Virus record (IMG/VR): IMGVR_UViG_3300032285_004437
Location: 1-47,870 of that record
Strand: one strand, 5' to 3'
From: a virus
DNA: 47,870 bases
Shown piece by piece: positions 1 to 6,657 of this stretch (within the stretch, counting starts at the first letter, position 1; the number at the start of each line of letters is the position of its first letter). Under the pieces are notes generated by a model. It ran no database searches. It saw only the letters and a list, made by a program, of their open reading frames with translations, and had not been told where the DNA came from. The position numbers and the translations under genes were made by a program.

Positions 1-574
1 CTCCAAGTTTATCAAGGCCATAGTCATCAAAATCTTCACTCCCCTGTATAACCAGATTGTTATTAGGAGCAACCATCATAAACTTCCTAATTAGACCCTG
101 TGACTTGAGATAAGCAAAAATCATAAAGGAGATCAGGGTTTTACCGGAGGATGTTGCCACTTCTGAAACAGAGTATCGATATTTTATAATCTTCCAAGCG
201 GTTTCAATCTGATAATCTCTAGGTTCTATTTTCGAATCAGCAAAGAAGTCGTTCACCCATGATGTAAATTCTTCGAGAGTTAACTCTTTGGTGATAATTT
301 TATCTAAGCCCTGAATTTCAATCTTTATATTATAGTCTTCTCCGATCTGCATCACCTCTCTCCAAAGACCTATTGGAACTCTCCAGAAATGCCCTTTCTT
401 TTCCACGAAACATATACTCCCGTCCCATATTTTTTTTTTTTTCACCAAGGGGTGGAAAAAATGATTGTGAATTTTCTTGGTTAAAGACAATTCCAATTGC
501 TTTTTTTCCACCTCCTCCGTGTGCTCTCTTAATATTAAAAACTGAGAGTCAGGTGAGATATCAAAATTTAACAT
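1..574 (-). CDS. uvsW: UvsW-type SF2 DNA/RNA helicase, N-terminal part (cut by left edge)
   Basis: Only the first 191 residues are in the window; the C-terminal helicase lobe lies beyond base 1. I translated this frame by eye from the ATG at 572-574. The N-terminal region has an IWDG motif near residues 49-52, as in T4 UvsW (NWDG), followed by an RDYQ box (119-122), a Walker A-like ATSSGKT (140-146) and a motif Ia-like VAPNNN (168-173). UvsW is an ATP-dependent helicase that remodels recombination intermediates and R-loops and helps shift T4 from origin-initiated to recombination-dependent replication. The start follows the stop of the homing endonuclease by one base (TAATATG), so translation is probably coupled. 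A run of 13 A residues (minus strand) encodes Lys-Lys-Lys-Lys-Ile near residues 45-49; the frame is intact. uvsY lies just upstream, and the two genes are also close in T4. Confidence 0.85.
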   Translation of the reverse strand, partial: MLNFDISPDSQFLILREHTEEVEKKQLELSLTKKIHNHFFHPLVKKKKIWDGSICFVEKKGHFWRVPIGLWREVMQIGEDYNIKIEIQGLDKIITKELTLEEFTSWVNDFFADSKIEPRDYQIETAWKIIKYRYSVSEVATSSGKTLISFMIFAYLKSQGLIRKFMMVAPNNNLVIQGSEDFDDYGLDKLG

Positions 575-575
575 A

Positions 576-1361
576 TTACTCTTCTTTATTTACATTAATT
601 TCCCATCCGGTAACTGTATTTTCTTTCACTCTTTGCCGAGTAACATTAAAAAATCTAGAACACTGAGAGATGTTATTAAAAAAGATAACTTCCTTTGTTT
701 CTATATTTTCTGCATTCACAGTTTTTGAATTTTTTTGTTTTTTATTTATATTACTATTTCTTAATTTTTCCTTTATTTCATCAGTATATGTTCTATTCTC
801 TAGTCCCTTGGATATCTTCTTTTTATGCTCTTCCGTTAATTTTTTTCCAGTATGTGCTTTAGATAATCTTTCTTTAGTTATATCGGATAGCTTAATACCT
901 TTTCTTTTTTCTGATGCTTTTTTTCTTCTCTCCTCCGGCCACATCTTATTTTCAATTCCCTCTTTTCCCCTGTTAGCCTCTGAAATCTTTTTTTTATGCT
1001 CCTCTGTTATTTTTAACCCGTATCTAAATGCTTTTTCACCAACATATTTCCCTTTCAGTGTGTTTGATATTTTTTTTGAGATCTCCGGGCTCGTCATAAA
1101 AAGAGATCCACCAGGGGCTAGATTATATCCTACACTTGGGTTCCTTGAATTTAGCTCCTTTATCCAAAAAATTTCTCTTTCATTCAGTTCATTATGATCT
1201 TTGCAGTATTCTATTATTTCTTTCTTAAAATTATCTATCCCCAATTCAGATATAGCTTTTTTTATTAAAATGCCACTTCCATAATAACTAGGGTTATAAT
1301 TTTTCTCCTGTCCTATATAGATCAAGCCGTTAATTATATTTGTTATTTTGTAAATGTTCAT
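576..1361 (-). CDS. GIY-YIG homing endonuclease with NUMOD-type DNA-binding repeats
   Basis: This 261-aa protein starts with a GIY-YIG nuclease core: a Y at residue 4 in the GIY position, LIYIG at 13-17, a YGSG turn, and the conserved ERE region near 61-63 that should carry the catalytic glutamate. GYNLAPGG follows at about 78-85. The middle holds several lysine-rich repeats of the SEEHKKKIS/GKK kind, typical of NUMOD3 modules. The C-terminal 50 residues resemble a NUMOD1 helix-turn-helix. Such enzymes cut intron- or gene-free alleles and spread themselves; T4 Seg and Mob enzymes are free-standing relatives. It sits between the uvsY-like gene (13-nt gap) and uvsW (1-nt gap) without interrupting either, so it is best read as a free-standing mobile gene. 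Confidence 0.88.
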   Translation of the reverse strand: MNIYKITNIINGLIYIGQEKNYNPSYYGSGILIKKAISELGIDNFKKEIIEYCKDHNELNEREIFWIKELNSRNPSVGYNLAPGGSLFMTSPEISKKISNTLKGKYVGEKAFRYGLKITEEHKKKISEANRGKEGIENKMWPEERRKKASEKRKGIKLSDITKERLSKAHTGKKLTEEHKKKISKGLENRTYTDEIKEKLRNSNINKKQKNSKTVNAENIETKEVIFFNNISQCSRFFNVTRQRVKENTVTGWEINVNKEE

Positions 1362-1374
1362 CCATCTATGTATC

Positions 1375-1818
1375 TTATTTTACGGTGGACCCTCTTAAAT
1401 ACTCTTCTAAAGCTATTCTTTGGCGTATACCATATAACATATGATCAACTGTTTGCACGGTTTGATCTATAAATTTTCTATGGCTCTCGACCAGTTCTAT
1501 TTTTTCAGAGATCTCGGTTAAATCCCCCTCTATCAGAACAGTTTTTTCATTCGATCCGTACCTGACATCACTTCTCTCCGAATACTCCCTCATCTTCCTC
1601 GCTTTATCAGAGGAATATTTGGAATTCAATTTAGTTACTATAGCTGCCAGCTTGTAACTATATTCTAGTAGGATTTGCCTCTGACTGAAAAGATCAACCT
1701 GAGCCTTTGCTACTGTTTGTATATTTTTCAGATGTAAAGAAATACCCTGAATGGTCTCTTTCCATTCACCTCTTTCCCTCTCGAATATTTTACCAAAATC
1801 CTTTTTTTCTTCTGACAT
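1375..1818 (-). CDS. uvsY: UvsY-like recombination mediator
   Basis: A 147-aa, helix-rich, highly charged protein close to T4 UvsY in size (137 aa). The best match by eye is the region containing YSSDKARKMREYSERSD and the following KTVLIEGD, which lines up with the T4 segment around DRYEKSEMKTVLSADKD; a helical C-terminus follows in both. UvsY loads the UvsX recombinase onto gp32-coated single-stranded DNA. The context is strong: primase and gp32 lie upstream and uvsW downstream. The start ATG overlaps the stop of the preceding small gene by one base (TAATG), indicating translational coupling. The family call rests on weak sequence similarity plus synteny, since I could not run a profile search. 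Confidence 0.65.
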   Translation of the reverse strand: MSEEKKDFGKIFERERGEWKETIQGISLHLKNIQTVAKAQVDLFSQRQILLEYSYKLAAIVTKLNSKYSSDKARKMREYSERSDVRYGSNEKTVLIEGDLTEISEKIELVESHRKFIDQTVQTVDHMLYGIRQRIALEEYLRGSTVK

Positions 1819-2060
1819 TAGAATAGTTTTTTATTATCGTTCTTTTTCTTCTTTGCTGTGTCTATAACTTTTACTTTCTTGCTTATCTCCTCTTTTTTTC
1901 CCTTTGGCTCTTTAACCTCTGGATCTTTAAAATTAGTATCAAGCCCATTTAGTCTCTCCTCCCTTAATTTTAGGGGAAATTTAATTTTAGAACCAGATCT
2001 CTCAGTAAATTCGGACTCCCAATCTTGGGTTCTATCCAATCCTGAAAATGGATCACTCAT
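1818..2060 (-). CDS. Small charged protein between primase and uvsY, unknown function
   Basis: An 80-aa protein beginning MSDPFSGLDRTQDWESEF and ending in a lysine-rich tail (KKKKNDNKK). I chose the ATG at 2058-2060 because it overlaps the primase stop in an ATGAGTGA arrangement, a typical coupled start in compact phage operons; a longer reading from 2090 would overlap the primase gene by 38 bases and adds only ten hydrophobic residues. The basic tail could contact nucleic acid or an acidic partner such as the gp32 C-terminus, but no domain is recognised. It occupies a place like the small uvsY.-1/-2 genes of T4, but I see no actual similarity to them. Confidence 0.6.
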   Translation of the reverse strand: MSDPFSGLDRTQDWESEFTERSGSKIKFPLKLREERLNGLDTNFKDPEVKEPKGKKEEISKKVKVIDTAKKKKNDNKKLF

Positions 2061-3120
2061 TAATAAAATATCTAAGGTCAAGGACATCATTTGTAAAATA
2101 GTTATCGAATCTTTTTATTTTTTTCCCAGTGGTTCTTAAATGAATAACAATGTCATTTAAATCCCACTTTCTATTTTTAGTTATAGCATTCTCTTCCAGA
2201 AATTTTCCCCAATTGAAAACTGTTTTACCAGAGCCTAGAAGATCCATTGACTTCTCTATCCCTGATTTATCCCAGTCGTACCAGTATCTGATGTTTTCAA
2301 CATCGAAAGGAAATTTATTTTCCAAAGAGCAAAGCCCAGTAGAGTTTTCCCAAAGCCAAGAATCCATTGGACCTTCGAATATAGTTATCTCCTTCCCAAA
2401 GTCTAAAAATCCGATTCCGAAAACGTGGGAGATTGGATCAACAGCTCTGGCCTTTTCTAGAATTACAGGATCTGTCATCTTCATGATCTTCTCGTAGATA
2501 CCACTTAACTTATAAGTAAGATATTTAGAGGATCCTTTCACCGAGTCCATATTTCTAACTTGGAGTCCTATAATTTTATCATCGGGAGTAAGATTAAATA
2601 GATAAAGTTTTTGTCTTTTTGGATCCCAGGCAAATCTCGAATCCATTCTCTGGCATCTCCTTTGAATATACATCTGGATCTTAGATTGATGAACCTCCTG
2701 AAGTCCTAAAGCCCTCATAAAGAAATCTCTAGGTATAATAACTTCATTTATATCTGTTTCAAAGAAAAAACCTATATCGATTTTGCCATAAGCAGATCTT
2801 CTTTTAGTTTTATTCTCATCCAGTATTGTTCTGATCTCTTCCCTCTCATTTCCAGAAAGTTTAGAATAGACAGAGAAATCTTTAAACAGAGAAACAGAAT
2901 CTTTGAAAATACCACAACCTCCGTTATAGCATTTATATGAAAGCGTATCCAGATAGAAGTTGCCTCTTTTCTTTTTAGAATTCGTGCTAGAATCTCCACA
3001 GTAGGGACACGAAAAGTTTAGACGGTTTCCAGCCTTGTAGATTATCTGTCTACCTGGATCCCCTCTAAACTCTTTGTCAAGAATTGTTTTTAAAAGGTCT
3101 TCTATTCTGGATGCTTCCAT
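2053..3120 (-). CDS. 61: DNA primase, T4 gp61 type
   Basis: A 355-aa primase, close to T4 gp61 (342 aa). An N-terminal zinc-binding domain has cysteines at residues 38 and 41 (CPYCGDS) and 64 and 69 (KCYNGGCG). The TOPRIM catalytic domain shows the glutamate in ITIFEGPMDSW (E249) and the paired aspartates in YDWDKSG (D282, D284). It would make the short RNA primers for lagging-strand synthesis with a gp41-type helicase, which is not in this window. It begins just after an intrinsic terminator downstream of the gp32 gene, so it needs either read-through or its own promoter; the leader is short and A/T-rich with no Shine-Dalgarno. Its end overlaps the next small gene by 8 bases. Confidence 0.9.
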   Translation of the reverse strand: MEASRIEDLLKTILDKEFRGDPGRQIIYKAGNRLNFSCPYCGDSSTNSKKKRGNFYLDTLSYKCYNGGCGIFKDSVSLFKDFSVYSKLSGNEREEIRTILDENKTKRRSAYGKIDIGFFFETDINEVIIPRDFFMRALGLQEVHQSKIQMYIQRRCQRMDSRFAWDPKRQKLYLFNLTPDDKIIGLQVRNMDSVKGSSKYLTYKLSGIYEKIMKMTDPVILEKARAVDPISHVFGIGFLDFGKEITIFEGPMDSWLWENSTGLCSLENKFPFDVENIRYWYDWDKSGIEKSMDLLGSGKTVFNWGKFLEENAITKNRKWDLNDIVIHLRTTGKKIKRFDNYFTNDVLDLRYFINE

Positions 3121-3127
3121 TGTAAAT

Positions 3128-3157
3128 AAAAAAGGACAACCCGTTTAAGGGCTGTCC
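3128..3157 (-). terminator. Intrinsic terminator after the gp32-type gene
   Basis: On the minus strand a 9-bp stem (GGACAGCCC / GGGTTGTCC, with one G-U pair) encloses a six-base TTAAAC loop and is followed at once by six T residues. It lies between the stop of the ssDNA-binding gene and the start of the primase gene, so it should limit read-through from the abundant gp32 transcript into the replication genes. Confidence 0.88.
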
Positions 3158-3172
3158 GATTAGTTTTTGATA

Positions 3173-4135
3173 TTAAAGATCGTTATAAAGATCCTCTAAA
3201 GAAGAACCTGATGATGCACTTTGTTGTTTAGGGGCTTCGACAACTTTATTGTCTGAAGAAACCCTAGTATTAGTAACATCGTTGTAGATATCAGAAGTCG
3301 ATGTTGAAGCAGGCTTTTGTGTTTGGTTATAAGAACCAGACGAGCTTGCAACAGAACCTAAGATTTCGTTAACTATTCTAGCTTCAGGAACTGTGTTCTT
3401 AATAACACTCATAACTTTTTCAGTTAGCTCATCATCCCAGTCTTTGTAGTCAAAAGATGTTAAATTCTTAGGTCCTGCATTTAGATAATCCAAGATTTTA
3501 GCCATATCATCTTGATTTTTCTTCATCTGAGATCCTTCAACTTTGATCGGTGTTTTTTCTCCTACGAAGTTACAAAGATCATAGTTGTTCCATTCTCCAA
3601 CTTTTCTTACATGTACAGCAAATTCACGTCCTTCGAATAAATCGTACGGATTGCAAGAGTCACCATACTCAGGTTGCAATTGGGCTTCGATCAAATCATT
3701 GATCTTTTTACCGAATTTGAAGATCATAATCTTTCCTTCCAATTCAGGTTTGTTTTTGTCCTGAACGATTTGAATTAAAGAATAATAGTCTTCTTTTCTC
3801 GAAAAGCTCTTAGCAAGCTCTTGGTCAGCTGCAGAATGAGAGTTCTTCAATTTCCAGAAAAGATCTTTCAAGATTGATTTCTTACCAACAGTTGATGGAC
3901 AATCTGCTGAGAAGCTGTTACCTGAAGCAGGATCTTTTAGGAAAACGTAATACTTGTGAATTTTTGATTTCGCCGGATTTTCAGAGTTTGGAATAAATCT
4001 GATTAAAGATTTGTAAACTCCGTCTTTGCCGTCTTCTGGATAAGGCTTGTAAAAATCTAAATCTTTACCAGGTTGTTGGTTGGCTTTCGTTACGAAGGCT
4101 TCTGCGTCGAGGTTGAAAATGTCTAAATTACTCAT
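3173..4135 (-). CDS. 32: Single-stranded DNA-binding protein, T4 gp32 type
   Basis: A 320-aa protein (T4 gp32 has 301). It has the gp32 plan: an N-terminal arm, a core carrying LIRFIPNSENP, CPSTVGKK and a KIMIFKFGKKI strand, then a low-complexity Ser/Thr/Gln linker from about residue 262 and an acidic tail ending SLEDLYNDL that should bind replication and recombination partners. It coats single-stranded DNA and works with the primase and UvsY encoded beside it. The zinc-binding His-Cys-Cys-Cys set of T4 gp32 is not visible: only one cysteine remains, in the CPSTVG motif, and the rest of that region is Lys/Leu-rich. The gene has a 196-nt leader with an A-rich stretch and ends at a strong terminator, suggesting a separate, highly expressed unit. 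Confidence 0.88.
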   Translation of the reverse strand: MSNLDIFNLDAEAFVTKANQQPGKDLDFYKPYPEDGKDGVYKSLIRFIPNSENPAKSKIHKYYVFLKDPASGNSFSADCPSTVGKKSILKDLFWKLKNSHSAADQELAKSFSRKEDYYSLIQIVQDKNKPELEGKIMIFKFGKKINDLIEAQLQPEYGDSCNPYDLFEGREFAVHVRKVGEWNNYDLCNFVGEKTPIKVEGSQMKKNQDDMAKILDYLNAGPKNLTSFDYKDWDDELTEKVMSVIKNTVPEARIVNEILGSVASSSGSYNQTQKPASTSTSDIYNDVTNTRVSSDNKVVEAPKQQSASSGSSLEDLYNDL

Positions 4136-4331
4136 GATTTTTTAAAATTTATTTTTATTTTTTAGTTTTGCTTTTCTTTTTGTTTCTTAAAGCTTAGAAA
4201 TTTATCTTTACCCGAAGTGTATACCACTATTCAGGATCTATGAAAAAATTAATCTCTCGGATATTTGAGCGGGAAAGGAAACCCTAGATGAGCAAGAAAG
4301 CTCTTGGGTGTTGTTGAAGCTATTTAAAAAA
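4136..4331 (-). promoter_or_regulatory. Leader of the gp32-type gene with A-rich tract (possible autoregulatory site)
   Basis: This 196-nt stretch is the longest gap among the left-hand minus-strand genes. Directly upstream of the start, bases 4136-4182 read on the minus strand as almost pure A/T with few chances to pair. A small 5-bp stem (TTTCT/AGAAA, 4183-4200) lies next to it. T4 gp32 represses its own translation by binding an unstructured A/U-rich leader next to a folded element, so the layout is suggestive. A second hairpin (4282-4308, CCC..GAGC/GCTC..GGG) lies after the nuclease gene but lacks a T-run. No convincing promoter box was found. Confidence 0.35.
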
Positions 4332-5048
4332 TTAGAGGCTTCCTTCTGTTGTAGTTTTAAGATTTTCTTCAATTCCATAAAATTCCTTTAATTCCCTTTT
4401 TAAATACAAATTAATCCAAGTTGCGTCTACAATGTCATCAATTGGCTTATTAACAGCCTTAGATGGTGTTATCCACTCATCTTTATTGAGATCTAATATA
4501 TTAGTAAAGCTCTTTAAATTTGTTCCATCTTCTTGGAAAGAACATAGAGCTGTATATAATTCATCTTTTTTAGCATTACCTTTTAAGGCAAACTTTTTGA
4601 TAGAGGTTGGCGAAAAAACGTAAAATTTTTCAACCCCGACTCTTTCTATAATCTTCTCTCTTAAAAGAGCAGTAGCCATTGAGATATCGATAAGAGCGTT
4701 TCCGTTTGAAGAAAAGCTAAGACCCTCCATGGCAACAAAGAATTCAGAATCGCCCATTATTTCAAGTATGTTATTCCACAGCATTTCTACAATGTCTAAG
4801 AAATAAACTATTTTAATCCTCTCCTTCTGGATATAATTATCAGGGAGTTCAGATTTATCTAAGAAATAAAGTTTAAAATCGCTTTCTGTGGAGAGTATTG
4901 AGAAAGGCTTTTTCGGACTCTTCAATAATGATTCAGGAGTTCTATCTGATCTAGTTAAAGATCCCCATGTGTATTTCCCGTCCTTAAAACAGCAGAATGC
5001 TGGAGAATTTATAGAGAAATCAATACCAACTACGTTTTTTAATTCCAT
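4332..5048 (-). CDS. RuvC-like (RNase H-fold) nuclease, probable Holliday-junction resolvase
   Basis: This 238-aa protein shows the acidic positions of the RuvC fold: D10 in VVGIDFSINSPA on the first strand, E108 in FVAMEGLSF on a central strand, and the C-terminal DDIVDA helix (D204, D205, D208). Between them is a helix with ALIDISMATALLREKI and the segment SPTSIKKFALKGNAKKDEL, which matches the RuvC pattern of a P.. VK... G.A.K element. RuvC enzymes cut four-way junctions. T4 uses an unrelated enzyme (gp49, endonuclease VII), so this may be its functional substitute. It is upstream of gp32 in the replication/recombination cluster. Another RNase H-fold nuclease role cannot be excluded. Confidence 0.7.
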   Translation of the reverse strand: MELKNVVGIDFSINSPAFCCFKDGKYTWGSLTRSDRTPESLLKSPKKPFSILSTESDFKLYFLDKSELPDNYIQKERIKIVYFLDIVEMLWNNILEIMGDSEFFVAMEGLSFSSNGNALIDISMATALLREKIIERVGVEKFYVFSPTSIKKFALKGNAKKDELYTALCSFQEDGTNLKSFTNILDLNKDEWITPSKAVNKPIDDIVDATWINLYLKRELKEFYGIEENLKTTTEGSL

Positions 5049-5108
5049 TAAAATTGTTTTAAAAAATTACTTAAAATTACTCAAAAGGTCCACTTAAAAT
5101 AAATCTAA

Positions 5109-5417
5109 TTAAAAAGGATCATCGACTCCAAACCTCCAGGTTAAATCATCATCTCCTATTAGAAGAGAAACCCTTTTAACTATAGATTCCATGATATAGC
5201 TAATATCGGTTGGCATCTCATTGTTTGGAGGATCAAAGCTTACAGCAAATAAAGAATTGTTGTATATCTCATAGCTATTGGCTCTTAGCCTGTTATAATT
5301 ATCAAATGTATTTTGTATAGTTCTCCAATTCTCCTCTAAGAAGATCTCTAGCTTTTCGTTATTTCCTCCAGAGGGTTTAGATCTACCAAACAAGTTAAAT
5401 TCTTTAATGTGCTCCAC
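5109..5417 (-). CDS. Hypothetical protein, 102 aa
   Basis: A soluble, mixed alpha/beta-looking protein of 102 residues with no recognised motif. It begins MEHIKEFNLFGRSKPSGG and ends in a Trp/Asp-rich segment (DDDLTWRFGVDDPF). It starts 6 bases after the stop of the 76-aa gene and the pair probably forms one short transcription unit behind the GATATATA element at 5675-5682. The N-terminal EHIKEFNLF phrase is found on many small phage proteins, but I cannot link it to a function. Confidence 0.6.
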   Translation of the reverse strand: MEHIKEFNLFGRSKPSGGNNEKLEIFLEENWRTIQNTFDNYNRLRANSYEIYNNSLFAVSFDPPNNEMPTDISYIMESIVKRVSLLIGDDDLTWRFGVDDPF

Positions 5418-5423
5418 AGATTA

Positions 5424-5654
5424 TTATAATTTTGGATGTACCATTTGGCCATATGATCCAGTGTATCCGTAAACTTTAGAAAGCTTTTCGAAGCACTTCT
5501 TCATTTGGTCCTCGGTCATGCAAGCAACTATGTCATTTAGCACTCTTTGATCATTTCCTGCAGCTGCAACTAAGAGATTCTTCATCTCGTCTTTGTTGTC
5601 AACTAGAGGCTGAGCATACTTCATCTCATTCACTTTTTGTGTAAAACTTTTCAT
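5424..5654 (-). CDS. Hypothetical protein, 76 aa
   Basis: A 76-residue, mostly helical protein (MKSFTQKVNEMKYAQPLVD..) with no recognised domain, transmembrane segment or signal peptide. Its start lies 20 bases downstream of the candidate late promoter element GATATATA (5675-5682), so it is probably the first gene of a short late unit with the following 102-aa gene. Its one hint is a helix pair around EDQMKKCFEKLSKVYGYTG. Confidence 0.6.
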   Translation of the reverse strand: MKSFTQKVNEMKYAQPLVDNKDEMKNLLVAAAGNDQRVLNDIVACMTEDQMKKCFEKLSKVYGYTGSYGQMVHPKL

Positions 5655-5674
5655 ATTTTTAGATTTGTTTATTC

Positions 5675-5682
5675 TATATATC
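5675..5682 (-). promoter_or_regulatory. Candidate late promoter element GATATATA (site 1)
   Basis: The minus strand reads AATAAGGATATATAGA here, immediately after the stop of the tube-like gene and 20 bases before the next start. The same 16-base word is repeated upstream of the gene starting at 34361. T4 late promoters consist of a single TATAAATA box at -10, and this element has the right position and type. Confidence 0.55.
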
Positions 5683-5683
5683 C

Positions 5684-6232
5684 TTATTTGGCCTCTAGAA
5701 GTATATCAATATAGTTACATTTAAATCCCAGGCTAAAAGCTGAAAATTGGGGATTATTTGACGTGTAATTGAGCTCAAAAGTGGTCATCGATGTGAATAG
5801 CACCTCCTGAAAAGTTACAGAGATCACCACATTGCCCTCATTATCAAGTATTCTTAGGGGTAAATTCTGGATGTGAACTTGTGGATTTTCAAAATTTAAA
5901 AAATCAAGAACTGTGTCTAACATCACAAAATAGTTCATGAATCCATCAGTTTGTCTGAAGTTCATGGTGATGTCCTTTGAAAAAAGATCCTGAACTGGGG
6001 TAGCACTTTTATATGAGATCTTTTTTCCTAGATTTCTTACCTGATCTACAGAGTCTATGGTTAGACCCGGCATTGAGATAGATTGTATAGTACTATTCAC
6101 ATACTGCTGCACAGTATCGAAGGGTATAGGCTGCTTTTTAATGTACTTCTCGTATTTAGAGGTCACCCTCTCACTAAAGAATCCCTTAGGGAAATTAAAA
6201 TAAAAGCTATTCGATTTAGGATTAATTAACAT
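5684..6232 (-). CDS. Tail-tube-like structural protein (gp19/gp54-type fold suspected)
   Basis: A 182-aa protein. After an N-terminal extension it has a segment SISMPGLTIDSV, resembling the strand-plus-LPG loop of phage tube proteins. The second half has ILDNEGNVV, then an EVLFTSMTTFELNYTSNNPQFSAFSLGFKCNYIDI-like ending (given here as its pattern: F.EV.FTS..  F.L.Y.S.NPQF..F.L.F....). T4 gp19 ends with a similar plan (G..P..V..L.LDW.SNNEIQTF.V.L..DY). This suggests a tail-tube or baseplate tube-initiator protein. It follows the 899-aa Hint-domain virion gene by 17 bases and is the last gene of that unit. The fold call is by pattern only; a different small baseplate protein is possible. Confidence 0.5.
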   Translation of the reverse strand: MLINPKSNSFYFNFPKGFFSERVTSKYEKYIKKQPIPFDTVQQYVNSTIQSISMPGLTIDSVDQVRNLGKKISYKSATPVQDLFSKDITMNFRQTDGFMNYFVMLDTVLDFLNFENPQVHIQNLPLRILDNEGNVVISVTFQEVLFTSMTTFELNYTSNNPQFSAFSLGFKCNYIDILLEAK

Positions 6233-6249
6233 TCCGCTGATCTTTGATT

Positions 6250-6657
6250 TTATCTATTAAACAGAAGCTTATTGTGTGATATTATGCCTTCTAAAACATA
6301 GGTGTGGGCATCCTCAACCTCGAGTTTAATAACGTCCTTTCTTCCTATGCTCTCTTTGCTAAGAAGCTGAGCTAATCCATCTAAAGTCTTTATCTCACTT
6401 CCAATTTCAAGATCAGATATAGAGATGTATTCGTTATTAGAGGTTAAGAACTTGTGAGAATCTGAGATTGTGACTGTTTTATCCCCTATTTTAACCGAAA
6501 GAACCTGTTGAATCATTTTCTCTGCATGGGAAATCTTATACAATCCCCATTCTCCAGTTTTTTCATGCGTTGTGTAAATCTCTATCCCAACGGTTATATC
6601 CCCTGCTTTGATCCAGTTATTATCTCCAAGAAGAATATTCATATCGGGCGTAGGACA
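6250..6657 (-). other. Hint/BIL-type domain at the C-terminus of the 899-aa virion protein
   Basis: Residues 765-899. Cys765 opens the domain; the block-B histidine lies in ISDSHKF; the terminal pair is His892-Asn893, then Lys. These residues support an N-to-S acyl shift at Cys765 and Asn cyclisation at the end. The +1 residue is Lys, so ordinary splicing with a +1 nucleophile is not expected; cleavage or transfer of the upstream thioester to another nucleophile is the known alternative for such domains. Confidence 0.78.

Noticed and set aside
430-442. Frameshift in uvsW at the homopolymer
   Set aside because: The frame is continuous on both sides and the helicase motifs are in register.
670-1197. 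Plus-strand 175-aa ORF rich in Phe/Ser/Leu
   Set aside because: It is antisense to the lysine-rich homing endonuclease, whose composition creates this hydrophobic shadow frame.
2061-2090. Upstream start for the 80-aa gene
   Set aside because: It would add ten hydrophobic residues inside the primase gene, while the start at 2060 forms a typical coupled overlap.
4282-4308. Terminator after the RuvC-like gene
   Set aside because: The stem CCC..GAGC/GCTC..GGG is imperfect and not followed by a T-run on the minus strand.
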